Shown in pieces: positions 1 through 8,843 of a DNA stretch of 24,276 bases. The stretch is taken from positions 1-24,276 of IMG/VR virus record IMGVR_UViG_3300025418_000451. One strand, 5' to 3'. Numbering within the stretch: position 1 is the first letter of the stretch; each line of letters begins with the position of its first letter. The translations under genes were made by a program, and so were the position numbers. The stretch is from a virus. The notes beneath the pieces were generated by a model. It did no database searches and was not told where the DNA came from. It saw only the letters and a program-made list of their open reading frames with translations.

Positions 1-1290
1 CAGTTCTGCATCTAACATAGCAGCATGACGGGCATCAAAACCTTCGGCTTCTTTATAGATCTGAACCGGCACTGTTTCTTGCTTTGTGCGTTGCGCTAAA
101 TCAAAACGATGGCGACCAGAAATAACTTCTTGGTCTCCGTTTAATCTCTCCCATACCTGTAATGGTCCCATGCCACGGCGGTCAAACTCACCTTGTAATG
201 GTTCTACTACGCCTTTTTCATTAGCGTTCTTTTTAAATTGTGGAACATCTGTAGATAACTTTAAATTTTTAACTGGTATTTCTTGAACAGGAAGCGTAGT
301 TTGATGCTCGCCAACAGGAGGATTAACTGGGGTAGCAGAAATCTTTTCTTCTCTTTCAACAGGGGTTTCTTCGTGTTGAACTACAGGGGGAGGCTCAGGC
401 GGTGGCTCTGGCTTAACTTCTGGTGGCTCATAACCCGGTTCCATCTCCCGCAACATTTCTTCTTTGTTAAGAGACTCAGAATGTGGAGTGAATTCTTGAA
501 TAACTTCTTCAGGTTTAGGTGGCGTTGGTGGCACAACTGGAGCTTCTGCAGGGGTTGGACGACGCAAAGCATTAACTGCAGCGCGTTGTGTAGCAGTTCC
601 TACGCTTTCTCCAATACCAGATAACTTTCTACCAACAGCGGTTTCTTTTTGGCCAAGCAACCCTAGCAAAGCTGATGTACCAACCCTTCTATAGTCCATA
701 GGCTCTTCGCCAACAGCTTGAAAGCCTAGTTCTGTACCAGCACCAATACCTGCCCCTAATGTAGCGTTGACTGCAGCAGCAGCCTTTTCAGCCCGCAATG
801 CTTTTGCGGCATCTTCAGACAAGCCTTTTGTGCTTTTAAATAATGCAGTGGATGGTCGTAATCCAATTAAAGATGGAACATAACCAGCAATCTCTGCAAT
901 CTCTGGATGCTCTTTAGCTTCTTTAGCCTGTGTCTCTGGGTCTAATCCTAGGAATCTAGCAACAGCTGGATAGTGTTCTAATACCTTTTCTTGCGCTGCA
1001 GATGCTGCAGATGCTGCACCAATCGCTCCAGTTAAACCTAATCCAAGAGCGCCAACTGGACCAGCAGGAGCGCCCAATACAGAACCAGCACCAGCACCTA
1101 CAAAACCAGCAGCAGTAGGAATGGCTTCACGCATCATAGAGTGTGCGGCGGCAGCAAAGCCACTTGTTTCAGGTTCTGCAGGATGTGCTTGATATTCGCG
1201 AATCATCTTAGCAATTTCGCGAGCATCATCTACGTTTCCAGCAGCATCTGCTTTTTGCAAAGCAGAAAACATTTGATCTAAATCAGCCAT
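1..1290 (-). CDS. Polyvalent (large ejected) protein with ParB-like domain, N-terminal part only
   Basis: The frame is open from the ATG at 1290 to the window edge (430 codons, no stop); the C-terminus is missing. An AAAGG ribosome site overlaps the stop of the upstream lytic-transglycosylase gene. Residues 1-35 are a short helical segment rich in A/D. Residues 58-100 are Ala/Gly-rich and hydrophobic (GAGAGSVLGAPAGPVGALGL), possibly membrane-active. Residues 250-330 are a Pro/Glu-rich linker. Residues 335-430 resemble the ParB-like domain of phage polyvalent (DdrB/DarB-type) proteins: DVPQFK at 348-353, FDRRGMGPLQVW at 369-380 and the ParB-type SGRHRFDLAQR at 391-401. Proteins of this class are thought to be packaged and injected with DNA and often carry further nuclease, methylase or helicase domains downstream. 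The ParB resemblance is by eye; catalysis and ejection are inferences. Confidence 0.8.
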   Translation of the reverse strand, partial: MADLDQMFSALQKADAAGNVDDAREIAKMIREYQAHPAEPETSGFAAAAHSMMREAIPTAAGFVGAGAGSVLGAPAGPVGALGLGLTGAIGAASAASAAQEKVLEHYPAVARFLGLDPETQAKEAKEHPEIAEIAGYVPSLIGLRPSTALFKSTKGLSEDAAKALRAEKAAAAVNATLGAGIGAGTELGFQAVGEEPMDYRRVGTSALLGLLGQKETAVGRKLSGIGESVGTATQRAAVNALRRPTPAEAPVVPPTPPKPEEVIQEFTPHSESLNKEEMLREMEPGYEPPEVKPEPPPEPPPVVQHEETPVEREEKISATPVNPPVGEHQTTLPVQEIPVKNLKLSTDVPQFKKNANEKGVVEPLQGEFDRRGMGPLQVWERLNGDQEVISGRHRFDLAQRTKQETVPVQIYKEAEGFDARHAAMLDAEL

Positions 1291-1299
1291 TGCTAGCCT

Positions 1300-3348
1300 T
1301 TATTTGTATTTGTCTAATAAAGCTTGTTGGTCAGAACTTAAAGTAGACGGCGCTGGGGTAGAGGAAGTGAATGGGTTTATACGACTTAAAAAGCCCGGCT
1401 CTTTAGGTTTGGTAGGCGGAGTAATTGTATCCATTTTTGGTGGAGTGTATTCTCTATTATGCTGTTTATAGATTTTAGCTGTTTCAGCATCAATCGCTTC
1501 CAAATACTTTCTTTCGCTCTCAGCCGTTAACATACCATTTTTTTGATCAGCAGCCATTCTAGCGTTTAATGAACGAATAGTAGGATTAATAGATAAATCT
1601 TTTTCTATTTTGCTAGAAATAACATCGTATTGATCTGGTTTGTTGCCAGCAATTTCACCATAAATTCTATTGCGCTCTTCAGCAGCCTTAGCGGCAGAAC
1701 CATATTTGTAAAGTGCATTTTGTTGTGCCAACAATTCATTAGCCTCTTTGCTGGATGCTTGATTAAGGGATGCATATGCACCAATACCTTTTTCTGCTCC
1801 CTGACCGATATTAACTGCAGCATATGGAGATGTGCCACCCATCATGCCAAAACCAGCTTGCATTAAAGCGAGATACTTATTCATTTCTCTATCTTTTTTG
1901 GACTCAGCTCTTTGCGCCGCAATATCTTTTAAATTTTGTGCAAGCATTTGATTGTAATCAAGCTGATCTATCCCAGCGGGTTTGGACTCTGGTAGAGCAG
2001 GTACAGGAGCTGGAGCCGGAGCTGGGGATGGAGCAGGAGCTGGAGTTGCCGCAGGAGCAACAGTCGTAGCCGAAGGTGCAACAGGGGATGGATTGGTAGA
2101 AGGAGTAGCAACTACTGGGTTAGTAGGGGCTGGAGCGCTAGTATCTGTAAAGCTTACATTTTTACGCGCGTTACTAGCTGCATTAAATCTTGCAGCCTGC
2201 TCTTCTTTTGTTTCATTTGCATAATCATGCGCAAACTTAGAAAATGGTTGACCTACGTTACGTTGATATAAATCATATAAATCATAATTTTTTGGAGTTG
2301 TAAATGCTGTTCCAACATCCTTTACGCCTTGAACTAATCCACGGCTACGTTGTAAATAAGCATTATCAGACATGGGATCGCCCATAGACTGATCGTCTGC
2401 TTGACTACCAGCATCATAATTTTCTTTTATTTCATCACCCTTTTTAAAATGGGCAATACCACCTTCGCTATAATTGCGAGTTTCTGCAGGCAAAGAAGCT
2501 AAACCTTGAGGATGACGTAAAGCTTTGTCTACGCGTCCGGGTCCAGCGTTATAAGCCATTAAAGTTAATTGCGGATTTTGATACTTATCATTCATTTGCT
2601 TTAAATAAGTAACCCCACCCTGAATGTTTTGCATAGGGTCGGTTGGATCTACGCCTAAAGATTTGGCAGTGGCTGGCATTAATTGCATAACACCAATAGC
2701 GCCTGCTTTTGAACGAGCTTTTTCTGGATCTTTCAATCCACCAGTTTCACGATACAAAGCATGAAGTGCAATAGCAGGATCTAATCCTTGGCGTTCTGCC
2801 TCTTTAACTACATAGTCGTGGTACTTGTGTCCTTTTCCAAAACCAATGCTTTCGGATTCAGGTCGCATTTGGATAGCAGCAGAGGGATGTACGTCAGATC
2901 CTCTACCGCGAGCAGCGATTGCTTGTATAAAGTCATTATCTGATCCGGATCCATAAAGCTGTTCCAGTTCTTGGTCTTCTGTTTCATCATCCATTCCTCC
3001 GCCAGCAAAATTTAATATTCCACCTTCTGCCATTTGCGTAGGTAAATTACTTTGTGCCGCTTCAATACCCTGTTCTGAAGCTTGTTCTATTTCTGGCGCC
3101 GCTTGCTCTTCTTGTGGCATTTTGCGTGGCATACGGCGTGGTGAAGAAGCCGCCATGATTTGGTCAGCAATAGGAGGTTGTTGCTGTGGTTGTTGCATAG
3201 CCATTGCTTGCTGTTGTTGATTCATTTTATCTTGAATCATTGGAATGCCAACATAAGCTGGTAATGTTCCATCTGCTACGGCTTGGTGTAATTGTTGTAC
3301 TGAAAGATTTTGCGCGCTATTCATGCGGCTCATTAGGCTATTTATCAT
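1300..3348 (-). CDS. Internal virion protein with lytic transglycosylase (SLT) domain
   Basis: This 682-aa protein has a soluble-lytic-transglycosylase domain at about residues 170-295. The catalytic Glu is in ALYRETGG (E201), followed by GVMQLMPATA (219-228), AYNAGPGRV (265-273) and LPAETRNY (286-293), the usual order of SLT motifs. The N-terminal 100 residues are Q/M/P-rich. Residues about 430-480 form a Pro/Ala/Val/Thr linker. The C-terminal third is helical in composition and ends in a Pro/Ser/Thr-rich tail. In podovirus-like phages an SLT domain in the last virion genes usually belongs to an ejected protein that opens peptidoglycan at infection; that role is inferred. The start ATG overlaps the upstream stop as ATGA. 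Two AEGGI/SEGGI motifs flank the SLT domain (107-111 and 294-298). Confidence 0.9.
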   Translation of the reverse strand: MINSLMSRMNSAQNLSVQQLHQAVADGTLPAYVGIPMIQDKMNQQQQAMAMQQPQQQPPIADQIMAASSPRRMPRKMPQEEQAAPEIEQASEQGIEAAQSNLPTQMAEGGILNFAGGGMDDETEDQELEQLYGSGSDNDFIQAIAARGRGSDVHPSAAIQMRPESESIGFGKGHKYHDYVVKEAERQGLDPAIALHALYRETGGLKDPEKARSKAGAIGVMQLMPATAKSLGVDPTDPMQNIQGGVTYLKQMNDKYQNPQLTLMAYNAGPGRVDKALRHPQGLASLPAETRNYSEGGIAHFKKGDEIKENYDAGSQADDQSMGDPMSDNAYLQRSRGLVQGVKDVGTAFTTPKNYDLYDLYQRNVGQPFSKFAHDYANETKEEQAARFNAASNARKNVSFTDTSAPAPTNPVVATPSTNPSPVAPSATTVAPAATPAPAPSPAPAPAPVPALPESKPAGIDQLDYNQMLAQNLKDIAAQRAESKKDREMNKYLALMQAGFGMMGGTSPYAAVNIGQGAEKGIGAYASLNQASSKEANELLAQQNALYKYGSAAKAAEERNRIYGEIAGNKPDQYDVISSKIEKDLSINPTIRSLNARMAADQKNGMLTAESERKYLEAIDAETAKIYKQHNREYTPPKMDTITPPTKPKEPGFLSRINPFTSSTPAPSTLSSDQQALLDKYK

Positions 3349-4433
3349 ACAATTCCGCCTTCAGCTTTATTCATGGTGTTATACAAACCCAATCCTGCAA
3401 TACCAGCGGTTCCCAAACCAGCAGCTTGAGAGATAGCGCTTGGAGCTGCTTGATATTGTTGTACAGTAGAGGACTGTAATGGCAAACCACGCAACTGAGC
3501 ATTCATAAATGCAAGCTGTTGTTGTGGGTACTGTTGAGCCACAGCGTAATTCTGAACCGCTTGGTTAATAATCTGTTGTTGTTGAGCTTGTTGTTGTGCG
3601 CCTGCAGCATTTTGTGCAGATAAAATACCTTGTTGAGCGCCCAATTGTTGGCCGCCAATATTTGCCAATTGACCAGCACCTTGAATGCCAGCTTGTGCGC
3701 CTTGTAATCCAACATTGGCTACATTGGTTGCTTGTTGTTGAGCATTACCAAAAGCTTGGCTATAAGCATTACCTACTAACTGATTTTGTGCCAACATTTT
3801 ATTTTGTTGGTTTAATCCAGACATCAAAGCTTCACGGCTACCACCAAAAGCACCAGCGCCTGTGGCTTGACCTTGTTCTTGAGCAGCTTGTTGTCCATAT
3901 TGCTGATTTAACAATGCCATAGATGGTTGCAATACATTTTGCAAATATGGATTCATGTATTGACCAATACCTTGAGCGCTTGTCAATGTATTCTGTAAAC
4001 CCATGCCAGCACCTAATGCTTGACCTGTACCAAATGCGGCAGCGCCTGTTGCTGTCCCATACTGACCGGGGGTTTGTAAATTTGCTACGCCCTGTTGAGA
4101 CTGTTGTTGTAATGGACTAAAGCCCGCTACATAGTCTTGTGGATTTTGACTGTATGGAACATAGGGTTTAACACCAGTAATTTGCACTGAACCATCAGGA
4201 TTTGTTGCTGTATTAAACAATTGCTGTTGCGTTGCACCAAGCATTGTTTCAACATAAGGTTGTGCGTAGTCAGGAATGTTGGTGTTTTGTACAGTAGTTT
4301 GGGTTGGGGCAGAAGATGGGGCAGGGGCAGATGGTCCGCCACCTTCTAATGTCATTCCACCACCAAATAGACGAGTTCCTAAGCGTGGGCTAAACGCTCT
4401 CTCTGGCAACATCGAATCTAATGTATATCTCAT
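3345..4433 (-). CDS. Gln/Ala/Gly-rich putative internal virion (ejection) protein
   Basis: A 362-aa low-complexity protein. After an N-terminal Pro/Ser/Ala stretch (residues 26-48) comes a conserved-looking block (IPDYAQPYVETMLGATQQQL). It is followed by about 230 residues dominated by Q, A, G, N and L with amphipathic helical character, including GAFGGSREALM at about 196-206. The C-terminus ends in AEGGIV, the same short motif seen in the next gene. Such Q/A-rich proteins just before an SLT protein are typical of the ejection or internal-core genes of environmental podovirus-like phages; the role is inferred from position and composition. The stop overlaps the next start (ATGA), implying translational coupling. 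No enzymatic motif is visible. Confidence 0.8.
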   Translation of the reverse strand: MRYTLDSMLPERAFSPRLGTRLFGGGMTLEGGGPSAPAPSSAPTQTTVQNTNIPDYAQPYVETMLGATQQQLFNTATNPDGSVQITGVKPYVPYSQNPQDYVAGFSPLQQQSQQGVANLQTPGQYGTATGAAAFGTGQALGAGMGLQNTLTSAQGIGQYMNPYLQNVLQPSMALLNQQYGQQAAQEQGQATGAGAFGGSREALMSGLNQQNKMLAQNQLVGNAYSQAFGNAQQQATNVANVGLQGAQAGIQGAGQLANIGGQQLGAQQGILSAQNAAGAQQQAQQQQIINQAVQNYAVAQQYPQQQLAFMNAQLRGLPLQSSTVQQYQAAPSAISQAAGLGTAGIAGLGLYNTMNKAEGGIV

Positions 4434-4436
4434 AAT

Positions 4437-4892
4437 TTACCCTAATATCTTTGTAAATACTTTATCTGTCCATTTGTATCCTAAATACTCAAACAATCTT
4501 GAATTGTCTAAATGTACTTTGGTATGCATAACAATTCTGTTAATGCCAAACTGTTTTAATACTTTTTCAGCGTACTGAAATAACTTAATTCCAACCCTGC
4601 CTTTGCGATAATCTTTTCTTACAAAATACAAATCTTCAAAAGCAGTAATGCAAGAACGGTAATGCATATGCCTACTAATGGTAAATACTATATATCCTAT
4701 TAGTTCACCATCTGCACGGCAAGTAATGCACCGCAACATCTTTGCTTTAGCTAAAGCTTGATATGCTTCAATATCAGGCTCTAACGGATATTCTTTTGTG
4801 ACACATAATTCTTCATAATGCAGAGGAAATAACTTTTCAAACTCTGGGAGGAACTGTAGCGCGTCTACATCCTCATAAATTAATTGTGTCAT
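4437..4892 (-). CDS. GNAT-family N-acetyltransferase
   Basis: A 151-aa protein of the size of a single GNAT domain. The acetyl-CoA-binding region is at about residues 86-115: a beta strand (AFEDLYFV), then the loop YRKGRVGIKLF, then a helix. The canonical pyrophosphate loop R-x-x-G-x-G/A is altered here to R-K-G-R-V-G, with Gly moved one place. The C-terminal strand/helix (NSRLFEYLGYKW at 130-141) is the usual GNAT ending. Substrate is unknown. It sits inside the putative ejected-protein cluster and overlaps its upstream neighbour by ATGA, so it is made with virion proteins. It could modify a virion or host protein or a small molecule. Family assignment is confident; function is not. Confidence 0.88.
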   Translation of the reverse strand: MTQLIYEDVDALQFLPEFEKLFPLHYEELCVTKEYPLEPDIEAYQALAKAKMLRCITCRADGELIGYIVFTISRHMHYRSCITAFEDLYFVRKDYRKGRVGIKLFQYAEKVLKQFGINRIVMHTKVHLDNSRLFEYLGYKWTDKVFTKILG

Positions 4893-5938
4893 GCTGGTAC
4901 GTATTTCTCGCCTTTAATTTGTTTAGCTTGGGATTTACGCCCTGTTCGTGCATGGCGTACTTTATCCATCATTTTATACAAATGCTTTGCTCCTGCATCA
5001 GTAGAGCCATTACCTAAACCAGATACTACATCTGCAGGCACTACAAACTCGCCATCAGCAAGGCGCGCTTCTTGTTTGCCACCAATGGTTGCAGGAATGT
5101 CATCGGACATACCATCACCGGGGCCTTTAAGCAAACGACCACCATCTGAATAGGAGCCTAAATCACTAACATTACCGCCAGATTTTAATGCAGTAATACC
5201 GCCATCGGCATAACCAGCTCCAGCCATACCGCTGTAATTAGCTTGATAAATTGGGCTAGGTGGAACTACTGTGTCGGGAGTATATTGATTTGGATCGTAT
5301 CTAAACTTTTGTAAATTTCCACCTTTGTATGGAGGAGGAGTATAAGCGCCAGCGGGTTTAGTATTTCCCATATAGCCTAAAGCATTGATACCACCAGCAG
5401 TATATAAGGCATTAGTAGGTGCGTTAAATGCTTGTGGAACATTGTTAATAAGTTTTGCGCCATCAAATCCACTGGTATAGGCTTGACCATATTGGTTTGC
5501 AGCGCTCATAGGAATTTGTCCAGAAGCAACTCCTTGACTCAATTCTTGAGGAGTCATTGTTCCTAATGTACCTCCCTGCATTGGCGTTCCTGCTGGCAGT
5601 GCAGCGCTACCTTGTGCTGCAGCTTGATTTGCCACATTAGGGTCTACACCTGCATTTGCAAGAGCAGATTGTCCAGATAAATAACCAGATGCTGCACCGC
5701 CTATACCGCCCATTAAAGCTGATCTACCTACATTTCCACCAGTAATTCCTGCTGCTGCGCCACTTAAAGCAGCGCCGGTAAGCCCTGTAGCCGCCATAGC
5801 AGCGGATGTGCCTTCTAATCCCATAAAGCCACCCTCTGCGGATAGCAATTCTGGAGCCAATTCAGGGGCGGCAACACCTGCGGCTACCATAAGCCCCATA
5901 TCTAATAGATTACTTCCGCCTCCGCCATTACTGCTCAT
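4889..5938 (-). CDS. Ala/Gly-rich putative internal virion protein
   Basis: A 349-aa protein. The N-terminal 110 residues are Ala/Gly-rich and hydrophobic (for example AATGLTGAALSGAAAGITGG), which could insert in or cross a membrane. The middle is Pro/Tyr/Asn-rich. The C-terminal 110 residues contain a conserved-looking block: YADGGITALKSGG (243-255), then GPGDGMSDDIPATIGGKQ (272-289) and LADGEFVVPADVV (293-305), ending in a basic tail. I recognise the DGMSDDIPATIGGKQ / ADGEFVVPADVVS combination as recurrent in environmental podovirus-like phages next to ejection proteins, but know of no assigned activity. A TAAGGA site precedes the start, in the widest gap of the window (37 bases). Confidence 0.8.
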   Translation of the reverse strand: MSSNGGGGSNLLDMGLMVAAGVAAPELAPELLSAEGGFMGLEGTSAAMAATGLTGAALSGAAAGITGGNVGRSALMGGIGGAASGYLSGQSALANAGVDPNVANQAAAQGSAALPAGTPMQGGTLGTMTPQELSQGVASGQIPMSAANQYGQAYTSGFDGAKLINNVPQAFNAPTNALYTAGGINALGYMGNTKPAGAYTPPPYKGGNLQKFRYDPNQYTPDTVVPPSPIYQANYSGMAGAGYADGGITALKSGGNVSDLGSYSDGGRLLKGPGDGMSDDIPATIGGKQEARLADGEFVVPADVVSGLGNGSTDAGAKHLYKMMDKVRHARTGRKSQAKQIKGEKYVPA

Positions 5939-5975
5939 ATAGATTCCTTAGAGAGAATTTTGCTCATTTTACCCT

Positions 5976-6260
5976 TTAAACTACCGTTCCGCTACTATTA
6001 ACCCACTTTGTTCCATTGTAGAAAATAGGGTATCCCAGCGTAGTATCAAAGAACATCTGACCAGTAGTTACCCCTACCGATGGTCTTTGATCGGTTGTTC
6101 CATATCTTATTGTAGAAGTTATTCTACTAAAATTATCAATTTGCACAAAATATAAGCGCAAAATGTTTAATATCTGATTCAAATAGGACTGGTCATATTC
6201 TTCGCCAGCAACTGGCAAGTTAGGCGCTTTTGTTGGAACAATGGTTGCTTGAATTGTCAT
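5976..6260 (-). CDS. Small conserved phage virion-associated protein
   Basis: A 94-aa protein starting inside the stop of the 861-aa hub-like gene (ATGA), so the two are probably translationally coupled. Residues 20-45 (EEYDQSYLNQILNILRLYFV) look helical. The C-terminal half (GQMFFDTTLGYPIFYNGTKWV, residues about 66-87, broken by short loops) is a beta-hairpin motif often found at the ends of phage fibre and hub-associated proteins. No enzyme motif is seen. A structural or chaperone role for the hub is plausible but unproven. Confidence 0.75.
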   Translation of the reverse strand: MTIQATIVPTKAPNLPVAGEEYDQSYLNQILNILRLYFVQIDNFSRITSTIRYGTTDQRPSVGVTTGQMFFDTTLGYPIFYNGTKWVNSSGTVV

Positions 6261-8842
6261 CTTCTGCCGTCCTGCTTAACATCATATCGAGGTGTTCCCA
6301 GCTGCCAAGCCGTGCCAATCGTGTTGGAATAGCATCTAAATGCCATTTGCCTGCCTCTCAAGCGGGTATATACTTCTCCAGTAAATTGTTGGACTGTATA
6401 CTCTTGTGGAGTAGGATAAGCATAAACTTGACTGCTGGTGACTGGGTTTAAATCCGTAGATCCATATGCTGTTCCTGAATTTTGGCGAGGATATAGGGCA
6501 TAGGTAACCTGTGGATTAGCCACATTAGAGCCATTAAAGTTTACGTCTGGCAATATGCGCCATACAAAGCCAAAGTGTTGACCAGAATTATTTTGGTCGC
6601 TCGCCATAATTCCAAAGTCAGAAGACTGGACATACGCATAAATAGGCTTAGTGCTGGATGTAGCATTGTCATCTACTCCGCTCTCATGGTACAAAAGACG
6701 GCTGTTATAGTCTGCTGCTACTGGATTAGACTGAATATTATTTTGAATCCATGCGCTTCTACCATTTAGCGCCCAAGCCGTTCCTGTGCCTGATCCAACT
6801 CCGGTAGCAATGAAATAAGTGCCGATATTGTTATTTGCTGCGCCTATTGCGGTAAAGTTGGTATTGCCTACAGTAGAAATAACATACTGTTTACCGACCA
6901 CAAATGATCCAGCAGCAACTTGCGTGGTTTCAAATGTTCCATAAGACCAAGCATTATCCAAATAGTTATAAATAACATACTTGTCAATTGAATTATCTAA
7001 GCTCTCATTGCTAACATAGAACCACCATATTTCATTAAAACCTTCATTTGCGCCCGCAAACACTTGGAATGCTTGATTAATATTTAAATCATCAAATACA
7101 TATTGACGCAAAGATGATGGAAGGGTATGGACCGTACCATCATATTTGTAGAATTTACTGGTTCCAATCCAATAGGTTATGTTGTTAACTGTAACCATAC
7201 AGTTTGGAGACATAACAGATATGTTGTCCATTAATATATTAAAAGACCAAACATATGGATACCCAATATACTGCATTGAATATAAAGCAGTATTAGTCCA
7301 AATCAAAATCTCTTGACGGGTAGCTCTAGCGCCCATAATGTATGAGCCATTACTTAAAGCAAATTCCCCAGATTGGTTAGTAGTTTGCGGAATCCATTGA
7401 TAAGCATTCGCTTGATCCGACCAACGTACAAGCATAGGGTTAAAGGTAGCACTGTAAGTTCCACCATTGTAGGAGTTAGAGCCAAACGCAATGACGAATT
7501 CTTGAATAGCAGACGTGATAACTTGCTGAGTAGATACTGGTACATATTGCCCCGCATAAGAAAAAGTTATATTGGTGCTAGAAGCTGACGCAATGGTATT
7601 TTGCGTTAAAGAAACAACTGTATTGCCTATTACATAATTAGGAGATACTTGAGTTCCAGAAGCAATTCCTGCGCCAGTTACATAGGCGTAAGGGTAAATA
7701 CCAGAGGGAGCGGATACAGTAACTGCGCCAACCCCACTGGCAAAAGAAACTGTTTGTATTGTGCTAGGGGAAGAATTAGCCAAAGAAGAAAGGCTGACTG
7801 CTCTAGTTCCTACGCCATTAGCGTCTTGCCAATAATAGATTGATCCGTTTCTTGGGGCAATTACTAAGTCTTGACCAAAGTTATCATTAGTCCAAAGTCT
7901 AATCTGCGATGTTAATGAAGATGTAGTTGCGGCAGTGTTCCAGCCCCTTGATCCAGACTGTTTAGTTACTTTAACATTAGAACCGCCGCCAGTTGTGGTA
8001 GATGTTGCTACAAAAGAACTAGGCAAAGTAATGCTGTAAGTGCTTGCGGTTAAGCTTGCGGTTACTGTATAGGTGGTATTTAAAACACTAGCTGAAATAC
8101 CATCTACGCTTGTTGACCCGCTAAAAGCAACATAAGTTCCGGCTGACAATCCATGCGCTGGTTGAGAAACAATAACAGTTCCGCTACCAGAAGTCGTTGA
8201 AAATGGATTGGTTGTTAAGCTAACAACATCAGGAACAGATACGCCGCCATACGGCCCAATGCCCCAACCATTAGATAACGCTGCAGTGCTGCCACCAGAA
8301 GGGTATTCATATTGAACTACATCCCCTGTACCACCCGTTGCGGTAGATGTTGCGGCGTTTGATGCGGTAATATAATAAGTTGTGGTACTTGGTACTGACG
8401 TTACCATATACTCACCGCTAATCGTAACTCCACCAACGGCTACACCTGAAGGAAAGTTAACATAATCGCCAACAGAAGGGTTGTAATTTAAATCTGTAAT
8501 TAAAACCAAAGTAGAACTAGCAGTAGTAGATATAGGGTTTGTACCTAGAGTGCTAGTGTAATAAATCGGGGTAATGTCGTTATAAGCGCCGCCAGAGTAA
8601 ATATAGTATTTGGCTGATGTTCCTAAACCAATATAGACGTTGCTATTAAGATCAACCCAAGTCCATAAAGAACGGCAGATACCAATAAATTGACTAGGGC
8701 TTACCTGAGTCCAACCACCAATTTTTTCAGGCTTACCAGAGCGAAAACGAATCTTATCGCCGTCATACCATTGCCCTTCGACAGAGTAGGCTGTACCTTC
8801 TCTGTTTAAACCGGGATTAAAATTAAGGCGTTGTAATGGCAT
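6257..8842 (-). CDS. Tail hub / packaged-DNA stabilisation protein, P22 gp10-like candidate
   Basis: An 861-aa protein. The N-terminus (MPLQRLNFNPGLNREGT, then WYDGDKIRFRSGKPEKIGGW at 25-44) is a signature of large virion proteins in environmental podoviruses, often placed with P22 gp10-type hub/stabilisation proteins. That match is from memory and distant. The protein looks like a scaffold with inserted beta modules: 100-170 (Gly/Thr-rich, VGDYVNF), 205-290 (AHGLSAGTYVAFSGS), 355-430 (VTGAGIASGTQV) and 642-690 (GKQYVISTVGNTNFTAIGAA). The stretches between (440-640, WWFYVSNESLDNSIDKYVIY, and 750-861) read like beta-propeller or jelly-roll strands. It lies just after the endolysin and ends in ATGA with the next gene. 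Virion role: high confidence. Exact position in the tail: inferred. Confidence 0.75.
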   Translation of the reverse strand: MPLQRLNFNPGLNREGTAYSVEGQWYDGDKIRFRSGKPEKIGGWTQVSPSQFIGICRSLWTWVDLNSNVYIGLGTSAKYYIYSGGAYNDITPIYYTSTLGTNPISTTASSTLVLITDLNYNPSVGDYVNFPSGVAVGGVTISGEYMVTSVPSTTTYYITASNAATSTATGGTGDVVQYEYPSGGSTAALSNGWGIGPYGGVSVPDVVSLTTNPFSTTSGSGTVIVSQPAHGLSAGTYVAFSGSTSVDGISASVLNTTYTVTASLTASTYSITLPSSFVATSTTTGGGSNVKVTKQSGSRGWNTAATTSSLTSQIRLWTNDNFGQDLVIAPRNGSIYYWQDANGVGTRAVSLSSLANSSPSTIQTVSFASGVGAVTVSAPSGIYPYAYVTGAGIASGTQVSPNYVIGNTVVSLTQNTIASASSTNITFSYAGQYVPVSTQQVITSAIQEFVIAFGSNSYNGGTYSATFNPMLVRWSDQANAYQWIPQTTNQSGEFALSNGSYIMGARATRQEILIWTNTALYSMQYIGYPYVWSFNILMDNISVMSPNCMVTVNNITYWIGTSKFYKYDGTVHTLPSSLRQYVFDDLNINQAFQVFAGANEGFNEIWWFYVSNESLDNSIDKYVIYNYLDNAWSYGTFETTQVAAGSFVVGKQYVISTVGNTNFTAIGAANNNIGTYFIATGVGSGTGTAWALNGRSAWIQNNIQSNPVAADYNSRLLYHESGVDDNATSSTKPIYAYVQSSDFGIMASDQNNSGQHFGFVWRILPDVNFNGSNVANPQVTYALYPRQNSGTAYGSTDLNPVTSSQVYAYPTPQEYTVQQFTGEVYTRLRGRQMAFRCYSNTIGTAWQLGTPRYDVKQDGRR

Positions 8843-8843
8843 A

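Noticed and set aside
5939-5975. Terminator or promoter in the widest gap
   Set aside because: The 37 bases show no hairpin with a T-run and no convincing -35/-10 pair, only a TAAGGA ribosome site.
7354-7557. 67-codon minus-strand frame inside the hub-like gene
   Set aside because: Fully overlapped by a convincing gene, no motif and no visible reason for selection in the second frame.
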